This document shows positions 17,601 through 24,941 of a stretch of DNA of 64,000 nucleotides, piece after piece. Under the pieces are notes generated by a model. That model was given only the letters and a program-made list of their open reading frames with translations. It searched no databases and was not told the origin of the DNA. Every line of letters begins with the position of its first letter. The first letter of the stretch is position 1. The stretch is from Desmonostoc muscorum FACHB-395 (GTDB lineage: Bacteria; Cyanobacteriota; Cyanobacteriia; Cyanobacteriales; Nostocaceae), in contig NZ_JACJSF010000008.1 in assembly GCF_014698035.1 (NCBI RefSeq), positions 1 to 64,000 of the forward strand, given 5' to 3'. Position numbers and translations under genes: made by a program.

Positions 17601-18510
17601 TATTACACTTTGATTTAGACAATCGTTCTTTTAACTTATTAAAAGTACTCAATGTAGGCTCAAAAGAATAGACTATACCATCAATTCCTACTAATTTACT
17701 TAACAAAATCGAATAGTCGCCAACATTTGCTCCAACATCAAAAACCGTCATTCCCGTATGCACAATTTTGCTAACTAGCAGTTGCTCAGATACTTCATAC
17801 TGAGAAAAATAATTATCGATTTGTTCAATTTTCTTAAATATCGAGTAACCATTACGAACAGCAGTATTTTTAGCAAGGAGTATATAGCTTTTATCTGCAA
17901 GCAACTTTTGATGATTTCTATAATTTTTAAATGTTGTAATATCATCTAGACAAATAAAATTGGCCCCATATATTTCATCTAATTCAGCTTGCCCAGTAAA
18001 TTCTGAACCGTCAATTAAAACTAAATCAAAACAATCAATGTTATTTTCATGCTTAATTTTTTGAATTCCGTTATCAGATACTCCAGAATTATTTATATAT
18101 TCAATATCTTGTTGCAGCCATCCAAGCACACGCTCCAGAGGGTAAAGATTTAGGTTAGTATGAATATTATTATAAAAATCAATAATTTCCTTTTCATCAG
18201 GAAATTTTGTTGCAGAAATAGAAGACATATTATAGCATTTTACAAAATGCTCGTTTTTATAATTATTCGTTAACTTAGTAAATCTAGTTTTTGAAACTTC
18301 CATGCAAAATAATATTGGCTTGTTAAGGTTTTCCCGAAGACCTGTTACAAATGCCTCGGTACTTCCTTCTCCTGAAGATGAACCAATTTCTAAAACTGTT
18401 TTAATATCTTCTTCTTTAGCAATTCTTTTAATAGCTTCATAAAATTCATCGTTTTTAATTTCTGGAGGAATTAAACTGTTAAGTTCAGAATCGGCAATTT
18501 TATTATTCAT
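14689..18510 (-). CDS. Four-domain chimera: two methyltransferases and two glycosyltransferases
   Basis: This 1273-residue protein has: (1) a SAM-dependent methyltransferase-like domain, 35-210, motif TVLEIGSSSGEGS (38-50), DLVLIDGSE (162-170); (2) an FkbM-type methyltransferase, 252-420, MTVFDVGANVGDYS (254-267) and DYLKIDVEGAEIDVLQG (375-391); (3) a GT2-like domain, 466-745, with a DxD-type motif in QIDADELW (579-586); (4) a GT4-type glycosyltransferase, 780-1135, with the donor-site motif YEGFGMPVIEAMACGCPVI (1043-1061). A C-terminal Rossmann-like tail (about 1138-1273, NLIIFPNWSQPEEL) remains unassigned. It is cytosolic, without signal peptide or membrane segment. The combination suggests stepwise building and O-methylation of a short glycan. 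It overlaps the downstream GT41 gene, so the two probably act together. Confidence 0.85.
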   Translation of the reverse strand: MNNKIADSELNSLIPPEIKNDEFYEAIKRIAKEEDIKTVLEIGSSSGEGSTEAFVTGLRENLNKPILFCMEVSKTRFTKLTNNYKNEHFVKCYNMSSISATKFPDEKEIIDFYNNIHTNLNLYPLERVLGWLQQDIEYINNSGVSDNGIQKIKHENNIDCFDLVLIDGSEFTGQAELDEIYGANFICLDDITTFKNYRNHQKLLADKSYILLAKNTAVRNGYSIFKKIEQIDNYFSQYEVSEQLLVSKIVHTGMTVFDVGANVGDYSILLSKLVGIDGIVYSFEPTLSTFNKLKERLSKSKCNNVCLLQQAVYSDNIQIAFNEFSEDFSAWNSIGRPQMLDPQGSGQYVPIVNTEIVETITLDSFCKNNDIKKIDYLKIDVEGAEIDVLQGATKLLREKDIYFIQFEISQKMLEGLNRNAQSTFDILNEYGYECHRISKNGDIGEKVTHSDSFYENYIAFPSLPIHFFTIVLNGQPFIRYHIEIFKQLPFKWHWHIVEGVAELKHDTGWSLKLGGYINDDIHYNGRSNDSTKEYLDELTQQYPDNITVYRKPDGMFWDGKREMVNEPLLNINEECLLWQIDADELWTVEQILTAQQMFIENPNKTAAFYWCWYFVGEKIIISTRNCYAQNPRQEWLRTWRYKPGSMWVAHEPPRLEEPLPNGQWRDVAAVNPFLHQETEKHGLVFQHFAYVTPEQLRFKEQYYGYSNAVSQWKVLQEKTKFPVLLREYFSWVIDETMVDTVESYGIVPIAQRELSKNIWRFLQPDEVQQQVAQIKKVTPIILVDGVFFQLYQTGIARVWKSLLEEWANSEFARHIVVLERAGTAPKIPGIRYRSIPRYDYSNTDADREMLQQVCDEEGTDLFISSYYTTPTTTPSVFMVYDMIPEVMGWDMDNPMWREKYQGIQHASAYIAISEHTAHDLTRCFTDIPIESITVAHCGVSNTFSPGKSEEINAFKLKYGITKPYFILVGGGSGYKNSILFFQGFSKLVNSYGFDIICTGSGGLLAPEFRANTSGSIVHMLQLSDEELAIAYSGAVALVYPSKYEGFGMPVIEAMACGCPVITCANASIPEVAGDAAIYVNDDDVDELANALCEVQKPIIRHSLITAGLAQAKKFSWSNMAQTVSSALIDATLLSLKLKEINLIIFPNWSQPEELIGLELQRVMRMLSTHPSSEKTTLLLVTGNSTTEDAELFLSSVVMNLLLEEDLDVSEGLEISLVGNLADIQWKALLPHIYARIILECEDTSALKEAKAETLTSYEIEHFSQVQTEQFFFA

Positions 18511-18539
18511 ATTCGTATTCCTATCTTTAGTTATTTACT

Positions 18540-18938
18540 CTATTGTTCGGTCTTTTCCTCTTGTTTCTTTATCTGCTCTAGAACAACTTTGTAATCTTGC
18601 CGTTCAGGGTGCAACTTCACTAGCTTCTCCAAAAGTTTCATCGCACCTTTAGAATCCTTCAATTGCAACCGCAGCAAAGACAGTTTCTCTAAAGCAAGTT
18701 GGTTTTTTGGTTCCCGTTGTAAAACTAGCTCATAACCCTGCGCCTGCTGCTGTAATACTGACTCAGCAGAAGCAGATGCAGTTGCTGGCTTAGGTTGACT
18801 AGCCTGTTGGATTACTGGAATGATTGCAAATACCGTAGAGCCAAAAAACGAGAATATCGACACTATCGTTAAAATCTTTTGTCGCCGCCCAATCTGCTTT
18901 TTGCGGGCGATTAGGTATTCTTCCGAAGAACCAGGCAT
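18540..18938 (-). CDS. Small membrane-anchored TPR protein
   Basis: This 132-residue protein has a basic N-terminal tail ([11 protein letters not shown]), one transmembrane segment (about 22-44) and a TPR-like helical region ([20 protein letters not shown] onward) ending in a charged tail. It resembles short tetratricopeptide proteins conserved in cyanobacteria, with the soluble part probably in the periplasm or lumen. It is the first gene of the minus-strand group that continues with the chimeric enzyme 29 bases downstream, so it may be a scaffold for that pathway; this is inferred from position only. Confidence 0.68.
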   Translation of the reverse strand: MPGSSEEYLIARKKQIGRRQKILTIVSIFSFFGSTVFAIIPVIQQASQPKPATASASAESVLQQQAQGYELVLQREPKNQLALEKLSLLRLQLKDSKGAMKLLEKLVKLHPERQDYKVVLEQIKKQEEKTEQ

Positions 18939-19845
18939 GTATCAATTATTGCTGTGGTAAATAGTTAGGTGTCAGCAACCCTCCCGTTTTGAGGATACCC
19001 ATCTGCTCAACAGAAACTAACATCTTGGCTAAAAATTTTTTACACAAACTTTAAAAGCTGACTCTGAAGACGAGGGAAATTTATGGTAAGCTCATGCTGT
19101 ACAAACAATTTTGCTATGCGTAGTTTACCGCCGTAGGCATCGCTCCCATACTTCAAGCAAAAACCTCTCCTACGCCTAAACAGAGCCAAACCTAGAGGTC
19201 TTATTCTTTAGGCGGAAAATTAAAATTATATAAATATTTGCGATGATTCTGCCTAATGCCAAATGTTTGCGATATTCTAAGTAACATTTAAATAAACAGA
19301 AATAGAGGACATTTCTACTAAACTGCAAATTTTCCTTGTCAGGCAAAAACTTTCAAACTAGCCCTTGTCATTGTGGGCTGTTTAAAAAGCAAACATATTA
19401 TAGAATTTTCCTAGTCGTCTTCAGTCTCACTACTTAGCGCAACTTCCAGAAGGACTAATTATTTTCGTAGGTGTTCACAACAGATATCTGACAAAAGGTA
19501 CTGTTGCACTCTAGTGCTTAAAGGGTAGAAGTTAAGGGGAAAAATAACACGGGGAAAGGTTAAAGGGAAAACAGAAGCATCCTTTATTTTTTAACCATTA
19601 CCCTGAACTTTTGTCTGGTTTCTGCAAAAAGTTTTAGGATTACTTGGTAGAATTGGAGTTTTGTGGTGGTAATTACCGTACAAAACCGAATTTACCAGTA
19701 ATTTAGTAGAGTTTGTTATGGTATAGTTAAAAAGTTAAGACTAGCTTTACCAAAATTACACCACTCTACGACCCGGCAACAATTGCAGAATGGGAAGCAG
19801 TTTTAATTAAGTATTTACCAACAAAATCTGAATTCAATCGAGGTT
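18939..19845. other. Long intergenic region with dispersed repeats
   Basis: About 900 bases between divergent genes. It includes an inverted variant of the 29-base repeat at 19118-19143 and an AAAGGTTAAAGGGAAAA-type repeat near 19555-19570 (relatives at 40080-40150 and 59645-59665). From 19749 to about 19927 there is an open, protein-like frame without a start codon, one base out of phase with the DUF4327-like gene that follows. No tRNA or named RNA was recognised. Confidence 0.5.
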
Positions 19846-20064
19846 ATGACTCAGCAAGTGATTCACCCGATGGTGAAATTGCAGCGCAACGTGCAATCAC
19901 TCATAGAATCGAATATTATCAAGCCAAGTGATAGCATCTGGAAAATCGCTTTGCTCTATGGTAATGAATGGCAGCACTGGAAACAGGAACTGCTAGACTT
20001 TGGCTTTAGTATGCAAGACCCAGTTAGTGAACTGCTAGCTGTAGAAACTTGGGATGAAGAATAG
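19846..20064 (+). CDS. DUF4327-type small protein, paralogue 1
   Basis: This 72-residue soluble protein has no signal or membrane segment. Its pattern (LQRNVQSLIESNIIKPSDSI, ALLYGNEWQHWKQELLDFGF, then a ..WDEE acidic end) lines up along its length with the other small protein in this window at 33624-33860, which I recognise as DUF4327. Both have a helix with a conserved basic/hydrophobic pattern, a central EW and an acidic Trp-Asp ending. The function is unknown, and the family is essentially cyanobacterial. A GAGG lies only two bases before the ATG, too close for a typical ribosome binding site. Confidence 0.68.
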   Translation: MTQQVIHPMVKLQRNVQSLIESNIIKPSDSIWKIALLYGNEWQHWKQELLDFGFSMQDPVSELLAVETWDEE

Positions 20065-20158
20065 GGGATAGGGGATAGGGGGTAGGAATTTTTAATATTC
20101 ACCACTCCCAATTACCCCTTATCCTCAGAGGGTACCTCACCTTCCCCATTTCTACTTC

Positions 20159-21433
20159 CTAAACTTTACAAGCAGCTAAGGCCGCAGCTAATTCCTTTGC
20201 AGTTTGGTAGCGATCGCGTGGTAATGGTTCTGTAACGCGATCAATCACATCTCTTAATTGGGAACTGATGGTGGGAACTTTTGCCACATCAAACCTGAAG
20301 TTGCGCCCCTTTTGGCGGTAATACTTAAACGGGTTTTCGCCTGTGAGCAGAAAAATCAGCGTTGGCCCAATTGCATACAAGTCAGATTGAGTCAAAGGTT
20401 GTCCTCGTTCTTGTTCAGGAGCGCAATAACCTTCTGCACCAATCCGGGTACCGGGAGCTGTGCCAATTTCCTTAACTGCGCCAAAATCCAGGACTACTAT
20501 GCGATTTAGTGAACTTCGCACCATTAAGTTGGCGGGTTTAATATCGCGGTGAATTAGTGGAGGTTCTTGGCTATGAAGATATTCTAAGATATCGCAGGTT
20601 TGGATCATCCAAGCGATCGCTTGGCTTGGCGTAACTGGCCCAGTTGTATAGACACGTTTCTCTAAATCTTGTCCGTGGATTAGTTCCATTGCCAAGTATT
20701 TTTTTCCGCCTTCGACAAAGAAGTCGTAATACTTGGGTATTCCCGGATGGTTAAGGGATTTGAGAGTATGTGCCTCCCGCTCAAATAATTCTTGAGCTTT
20801 GGCAATTTTTGCCATATCAGCATTCATTTGCTTCAACACCAGCAGTTGTGGGATACTCCCAATCTGACCAGCCCCATCCCAAGCGAGATAAGTAGTACCC
20901 ATACCTCCTTGTCCGAGAGTTCGCAACACCTGATAATGGCGAATTTTTTGTTGCACTGAGAGAGGTTGACCGCAGTGGATGCAAAACAGATTATTTGGGG
21001 AGTTCCCTTCATGCGTACAAGTGTATTGCCCTTGGGCTGAATAGACTGTTGCAACGGCGTTTTCTTCTGTTCCTTGTATTTGTTGTAGCGATCGCAAACC
21101 AGTTTCCAGTACTGTTACCTCCTGAATTTGGAATTGCAGTATTGGGCCTCCTTGTGCTAATTGCAAAAGGGAATTATCTGGTAACGGACTCTGAATCACA
21201 AGGACACCGTTGAGGAAAGTCCCATTTGTACCCTGACTAATCAGCCGCCAACCACTGCCATTGTCGGCAGAATCAACGTGTCTCAGTTCTAGATGATGCC
21301 GCGAAACTAAACTATCAGTTAAAACAACGTGATTATCTGTTGCTCGACCAATCCGAATTATGGAAGAGTTCTCAAAGCACCACTGCTGGAGGGGCGTTTT
21401 CTGTTGCGGTTCTAAGAGAGTCAGACTAACCAC
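20159..21433 (-). CDS. FHA domain Ser/Thr protein kinase with zinc-ribbon-like linker
   Basis: This 424-residue protein has three parts. Residues 1-110 are an FHA phosphothreonine-binding domain (IRIGRATDNHVVLTD, then SRHHLEL). Residues 137-156 form a zinc-ribbon-like knuckle with Cys139, Cys151 and Cys154. Residues 166-424 are a Hanks-type kinase with Gly-loop GQGGMGTTYLA, Lys201, catalytic loop HRDIKPAN (Asp297) and DFG at 316-318. It has no membrane segment, so it is cytosolic. It should phosphorylate Ser/Thr on partner proteins recruited by the FHA domain. It lies 188 bp downstream of a PP2C phosphatase gene on the same strand that also carries zinc ribbons, an opposed kinase-phosphatase pair. 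Its targets are unknown. Confidence 0.92.
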   Translation of the reverse strand: MVSLTLLEPQQKTPLQQWCFENSSIIRIGRATDNHVVLTDSLVSRHHLELRHVDSADNGSGWRLISQGTNGTFLNGVLVIQSPLPDNSLLQLAQGGPILQFQIQEVTVLETGLRSLQQIQGTEENAVATVYSAQGQYTCTHEGNSPNNLFCIHCGQPLSVQQKIRHYQVLRTLGQGGMGTTYLAWDGAGQIGSIPQLLVLKQMNADMAKIAKAQELFEREAHTLKSLNHPGIPKYYDFFVEGGKKYLAMELIHGQDLEKRVYTTGPVTPSQAIAWMIQTCDILEYLHSQEPPLIHRDIKPANLMVRSSLNRIVVLDFGAVKEIGTAPGTRIGAEGYCAPEQERGQPLTQSDLYAIGPTLIFLLTGENPFKYYRQKGRNFRFDVAKVPTISSQLRDVIDRVTEPLPRDRYQTAKELAAALAACKV

Positions 21434-21621
21434 AATACAACCTACAAGGTAAATGGATTAGGGAATGGGGGATGGGGTATGGGAAAATGGGAATTAGGCA
21501 TTAAACTATATGTAAATTAGGTCTCAGCCCCTGATTTATAAGGGTTTAAGGTTAATTTGAAGATATATCTACTGGGAATTAGTGATTCTTTTTATTACCG
21601 ATTCCCAATCCCCATTTATTT

Positions 21622-23613
21622 TTAACTTTCCAAATTTGGGCGTACTTTTGCCCGAATAAGTATACCAGTAATGTTGTCGTGACCATTGTATTGGTTTCCT
21701 AAATCAATTAATTTGGTAACACCTTGTTCTAAGTTAGCGCCCGAACTAAGCAAGGGTTCTAAATGAGTCTGCCAATGGGTTTCTAGTAAATCATTATCTG
21801 ATAGACCGTCCGATGCCAAAAGCAGAAGAGTATCTTCATTAATCTCAAAAAAGCCTACATCAGGATTAATCGAATTTTCATCACGAGGCCCCAAAGCTTG
21901 GGTGAGTTGGTAGGCATCCGGGCGGGCGTAAGCTATGCTTGCTTCTACTCCTCGGGTAATTTCCCGTTGCCCAACTTCATGATCTACTGTGACTTGTTCT
22001 AATCCCCCCTTACGCGTCAAGCGATAGAGACGGCTATCTCCCACATGAGCAACTGCTGCTTGAGTATCTTGAATTAAGAGCATTACTAGAGTTGTACCCA
22101 TACGCCCTACTCCAGAACGGGCATCTTGTTGATTGAGCTTGTAAATCGCCTCATTAGCTAAATAGACTGCCTCACGAATGCTATCTTCTGTTGGCAATTG
22201 ATTGGCAATCCAGTGTTCTTGAAAGTATTGCCGTAGGGTGTTGACTGCTAACTCACTGGCTATCTCGCCACCAGCATGTCCACCCATACCATCGCAGAGG
22301 ATATACAAACCATGCCCTTCTAGAACTCGACTTTTAGGGAACTCCAACTTTTGAATTTTGGTTTCAATACCAAAGTAGTCTTCATTATGATGACGTTGAC
22401 GGCCTACATCTGTGCGTCCTGCATCTTCCAAGCTACTTAACTGCATCGCCAGCACAACAGTTGGCATATCATCAATTTTGCTAATGATATCTTCTGGTTC
22501 TTCTGATTGCGGCATAGTCGGCACAGTAGTATTGTTCTCCTTTATTGGGGGCAAAGTTGCGGTTCCTAGTGCTTCCAGTTCAATAGAGATTTCCTCCAAA
22601 CGCGATCGCAATTGTGCGATCGTGTGAATCTTACCTACATCTAAATCTCCCAACATTTGGACTACAGAGCCAAATTGAGTGCGTTGAGACTGCCTAAATA
22701 GTGCTTGCCAAACTCGCCCCAAAGCTTGAATGGTTAACGGCTCCTCTGGAATAGCAGATGTTTGGGCTTCGGCATCTTTTGGCGACTCGCTGACGGGCAG
22801 AGAACTTGATGATTCCACATACAATCTTTGTAGCGCCAGCGTTTGGTCTTCATCCAATCGCAAATTTGATAAATCTAAAAGGCTTTGACGACAATTTACT
22901 GGTTCCAACAATGCCCAAAGTTGGGTCATTTGATAACACCAGTGCAAAATTTTTAACGAACTTGTTGTCTCTTCTTGCCATAAGTCAACTAAAGGCTGCC
23001 AATTTGAGCGGTCTTCAATTATTACTACCTGCATATCCCCCTGCTGCCATGCATCGTGAATCAGTGGTATCTCGCGCTGATTTTGAGAGTGTAAGGCAAT
23101 ATAAGGTTTCGCAAGGTGAGGAATTCCAGTTGCATCTACTGATGGCGTTAGTAAATCGGATTGCTGACTTACTAGTATTGCCTCAATTGGTGATATTTGA
23201 TACGGCTGGCAGTCTAGAACTCTCACACCTGTAACAGTAATGGTGGCAGTTTCCGTTTGGGTAGGTAGCGGATCTAACAATTGATAGCGCTCTTGGGAGT
23301 CTAAATAAGAGCCTAATGCATGAGAACTAAGGGATAGAGGAGATGACGAGGATATTGCTTCTTCATCTCCTTCTAATCCCACATCTTCCTCATTTGTCTT
23401 TACTCCCAAAGCTTCCCCAATCGTTTCTTTAGCAATAATTGCCCAAAACACTGTTCCACATTCCGTGCCACAGTTGTGACAAAGTAGTGCATTTACAGGT
23501 ACATCTTCGGCGCTGCATTCAGGACAAACTTTGTGGGTCAGGGATGTGCCACAGCTTTGACAGAATTTATTGCTTTTGGGGTTTTCAAATTTACACTGAG
23601 GGCAAATCAGCAT
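21622..23613 (-). CDS. PP2C-family Ser/Thr phosphatase with N-terminal zinc ribbons
   Basis: The 663-residue protein begins with two zinc ribbons (Cys4/7/18/21 and Cys30/33/45/48). A long middle region (about 100-390) carries no motif I can name but has the look of a degenerate kinase-like or regulatory domain. The PP2C catalytic domain occupies about 395-655: RTDVGRQRHHNEDYFG, LCDGMGGHAGGEIAS, AVAHVGDSRLYRL, LLLASDGLSD and HDNITGILI, retaining the metal-binding aspartates. It should dephosphorylate Ser/Thr phosphoproteins in the cytosol. With the FHA kinase just downstream it makes a reversible phosphorylation module; the shared zinc ribbons suggest a shared partner or scaffold. Confidence 0.9.
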   Translation of the reverse strand: MLICPQCKFENPKSNKFCQSCGTSLTHKVCPECSAEDVPVNALLCHNCGTECGTVFWAIIAKETIGEALGVKTNEEDVGLEGDEEAISSSSPLSLSSHALGSYLDSQERYQLLDPLPTQTETATITVTGVRVLDCQPYQISPIEAILVSQQSDLLTPSVDATGIPHLAKPYIALHSQNQREIPLIHDAWQQGDMQVVIIEDRSNWQPLVDLWQEETTSSLKILHWCYQMTQLWALLEPVNCRQSLLDLSNLRLDEDQTLALQRLYVESSSSLPVSESPKDAEAQTSAIPEEPLTIQALGRVWQALFRQSQRTQFGSVVQMLGDLDVGKIHTIAQLRSRLEEISIELEALGTATLPPIKENNTTVPTMPQSEEPEDIISKIDDMPTVVLAMQLSSLEDAGRTDVGRQRHHNEDYFGIETKIQKLEFPKSRVLEGHGLYILCDGMGGHAGGEIASELAVNTLRQYFQEHWIANQLPTEDSIREAVYLANEAIYKLNQQDARSGVGRMGTTLVMLLIQDTQAAVAHVGDSRLYRLTRKGGLEQVTVDHEVGQREITRGVEASIAYARPDAYQLTQALGPRDENSINPDVGFFEINEDTLLLLASDGLSDNDLLETHWQTHLEPLLSSGANLEQGVTKLIDLGNQYNGHDNITGILIRAKVRPNLES

Positions 23614-23799
23614 AGTGGAAGTTCCTTTATTCGCGCTCCAAGGTGCTTCTAGCCACTAAGATCAAAGGTGCCACAATTGGCTGTCCCTGACTAAAGTAGA
23701 CCTACAAGAGATTGTAGTTTATCAATGAATTTTGGTGGCAGTATTAATTGTGACGCATATTAGATAAATATTTAATATATTGGCAACCAATTGCTTATG

Positions 23800-23872
23800 A
23801 ATGGGGAATGGGGATAGGAGGCAGGGGAGGCAGGGGAGCAGGGGGGCAGGGGAGCAGGGGAGTAGAGGAGAA
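23800..23872. repeat. G-rich tandem tract (GCAGGGGAG units)
   Basis: Imperfect repeats of GCAGGGGA/GCAGGGGG run from about 23819 to 23861. Such tracts are scattered through Nostoc intergenic DNA. The four or more G-runs could form a quadruplex on the + strand. Confidence 0.7.
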
Positions 23873-23901
23873 TACCAATGCCCAATGCCCAATGCCCAAT
23901 G

Positions 23902-24714
23902 TCAAGAGCTTGGCAATTGAGGGGGTTCTGCGTTAAACCATTTTTGATAAATTTGCTTGTAAGTTCCATTGGATAACAAAATCCCTATACCTTTGTTTAT
24001 TGCATCTAAATGGGGGGAGTCTTTAGGTGTAGCAATCCCGTAGTACTCTTCAGTGAGCAGATCGGCAACAACTCTGATGCCTTTGAGTTTGCCATTTTTA
24101 ATCGCATACAAAGTTGCAAAAGCATCGCTAACCACAGCATCAACGTTGCCATTGAGCAAGTCTTGGAAGAATTCTGGCCCAGAATTAAAAGTACTAATTT
24201 TGGCATTGGGGATGGTTTTGGCAAAATCTGCCCCGGTGGAACCAATTTGTACAGCGATTTTTTTACCTTTGAGACTGTTGAAGTCTTGAATATTTTGATT
24301 GTCTTCGCGGACAGCGATCGCTAGTCCGGCTTTAAAATAAGGTCGTGAAAAAGCAATTGTTTTCAGGCGTTCGGCAGTAATGGTGATTCCGCTAATTGCC
24401 GCATCAACTCTTTTAGCTTGCAAAGTCGAGACCATACCATCAAAAGGTAGACTTTCAAATTGGACTGCAAAACCTGCTACTTTAGCGATGCCTGCGGCGG
24501 GCTGCGCCAACGCATTCATCAAATCAATATCAAAACCTTCCAAGTCCCCGCTAGCCTTTTGGATTTCAAAAGGGACAAAGGTGGGATCTGTCGCCACTCT
24601 AAGAGATATAGCATCTGAGTTATTAGTAGGATAGAAATTTTTACAGGCAATAATCAGTAGCAGACAGCCTAAGCTTAAAATTAGCTGCTGCCACTTGAGG
24701 TTAAATAATTTCAC
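23902..24714 (-). CDS. Amino-acid ABC transporter substrate-binding lipoprotein
   Basis: The 270-residue protein has a lipoprotein signal (LLLIIAC, lipidated Cys24) and then a family 3 solute-binding fold: SLRVATDPTFVPFE, LEGFDIDLMNALA, AISGITITAERLKTIAFS, GKKIAVQIGSTGADFA and YYGIATPKDSP. It should capture a polar amino acid in the periplasm for an importer whose permease and ATPase are not in this window. Oddity: after MNALA the sequence reads QPAAGIAKV before AGF, where relatives run straight on. This extra segment is encoded by a copy of the 29-base dispersed repeat (24485-24513) inserted in frame. Confidence 0.88.
   Translation of the reverse strand: MKLFNLKWQQLILSLGCLLLIIACKNFYPTNNSDAISLRVATDPTFVPFEIQKASGDLEGFDIDLMNALAQPAAGIAKVAGFAVQFESLPFDGMVSTLQAKRVDAAISGITITAERLKTIAFSRPYFKAGLAIAVREDNQNIQDFNSLKGKKIAVQIGSTGADFAKTIPNAKISTFNSGPEFFQDLLNGNVDAVVSDAFATLYAIKNGKLKGIRVVADLLTEEYYGIATPKDSPHLDAINKGIGILLSNGTYKQIYQKWFNAEPPQLPSS
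24485..24513 (+). repeat. 29-bp dispersed repeat inside a coding sequence
   Basis: The copy begins GCGATGCCTGCGGCGGGC and ends GCCAACGC. It matches the intergenic copies at 8494-8522 and 1684-1712. It sits in frame in the substrate-binding protein and adds about nine residues. Confidence 0.75.
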
Positions 24715-24849
24715 TGTAGTAATTCCGTTCTATCAGTCAAGATTCACGATAGTTGTCATGATGTTATAAGAAAGAATACATCCGTCAGCAGCCACAATCC
24801 ACCATGAATGCTGGGCGAATAACGAAACTTTCAGATCCCCACTCTCGTT

Positions 24850-24900
24850 AAAGGTTGAGATCGGAGGAAGCTTCCAATCTCGGTTTTCGCCAATAACCTT
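24850..24900 (+). promoter_or_regulatory. Structured leader upstream of the aminotransferase
   Basis: An outer stem AAGGTT (24851-24856)/AACCTT (24895-24900) encloses an inner stem-loop GAGAT...ATCTC (24857-24881) containing GGAAGCTTCC. It lies 42 bases before the start codon. It could be a 5' UTR regulatory fold; no known riboswitch class was recognised. Confidence 0.35.
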
Positions 24901-24941
24901 CTTGTGTGTTCTGTACTCTGACTTCCAATTTTTAATTACTT

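Noticed and set aside
23800-23872. G-rich tract as a functional quadruplex regulator
   Set aside because: Such GCAGGGGA tracts are common spacer filler and it lies downstream, not upstream, of the nearest gene starts.
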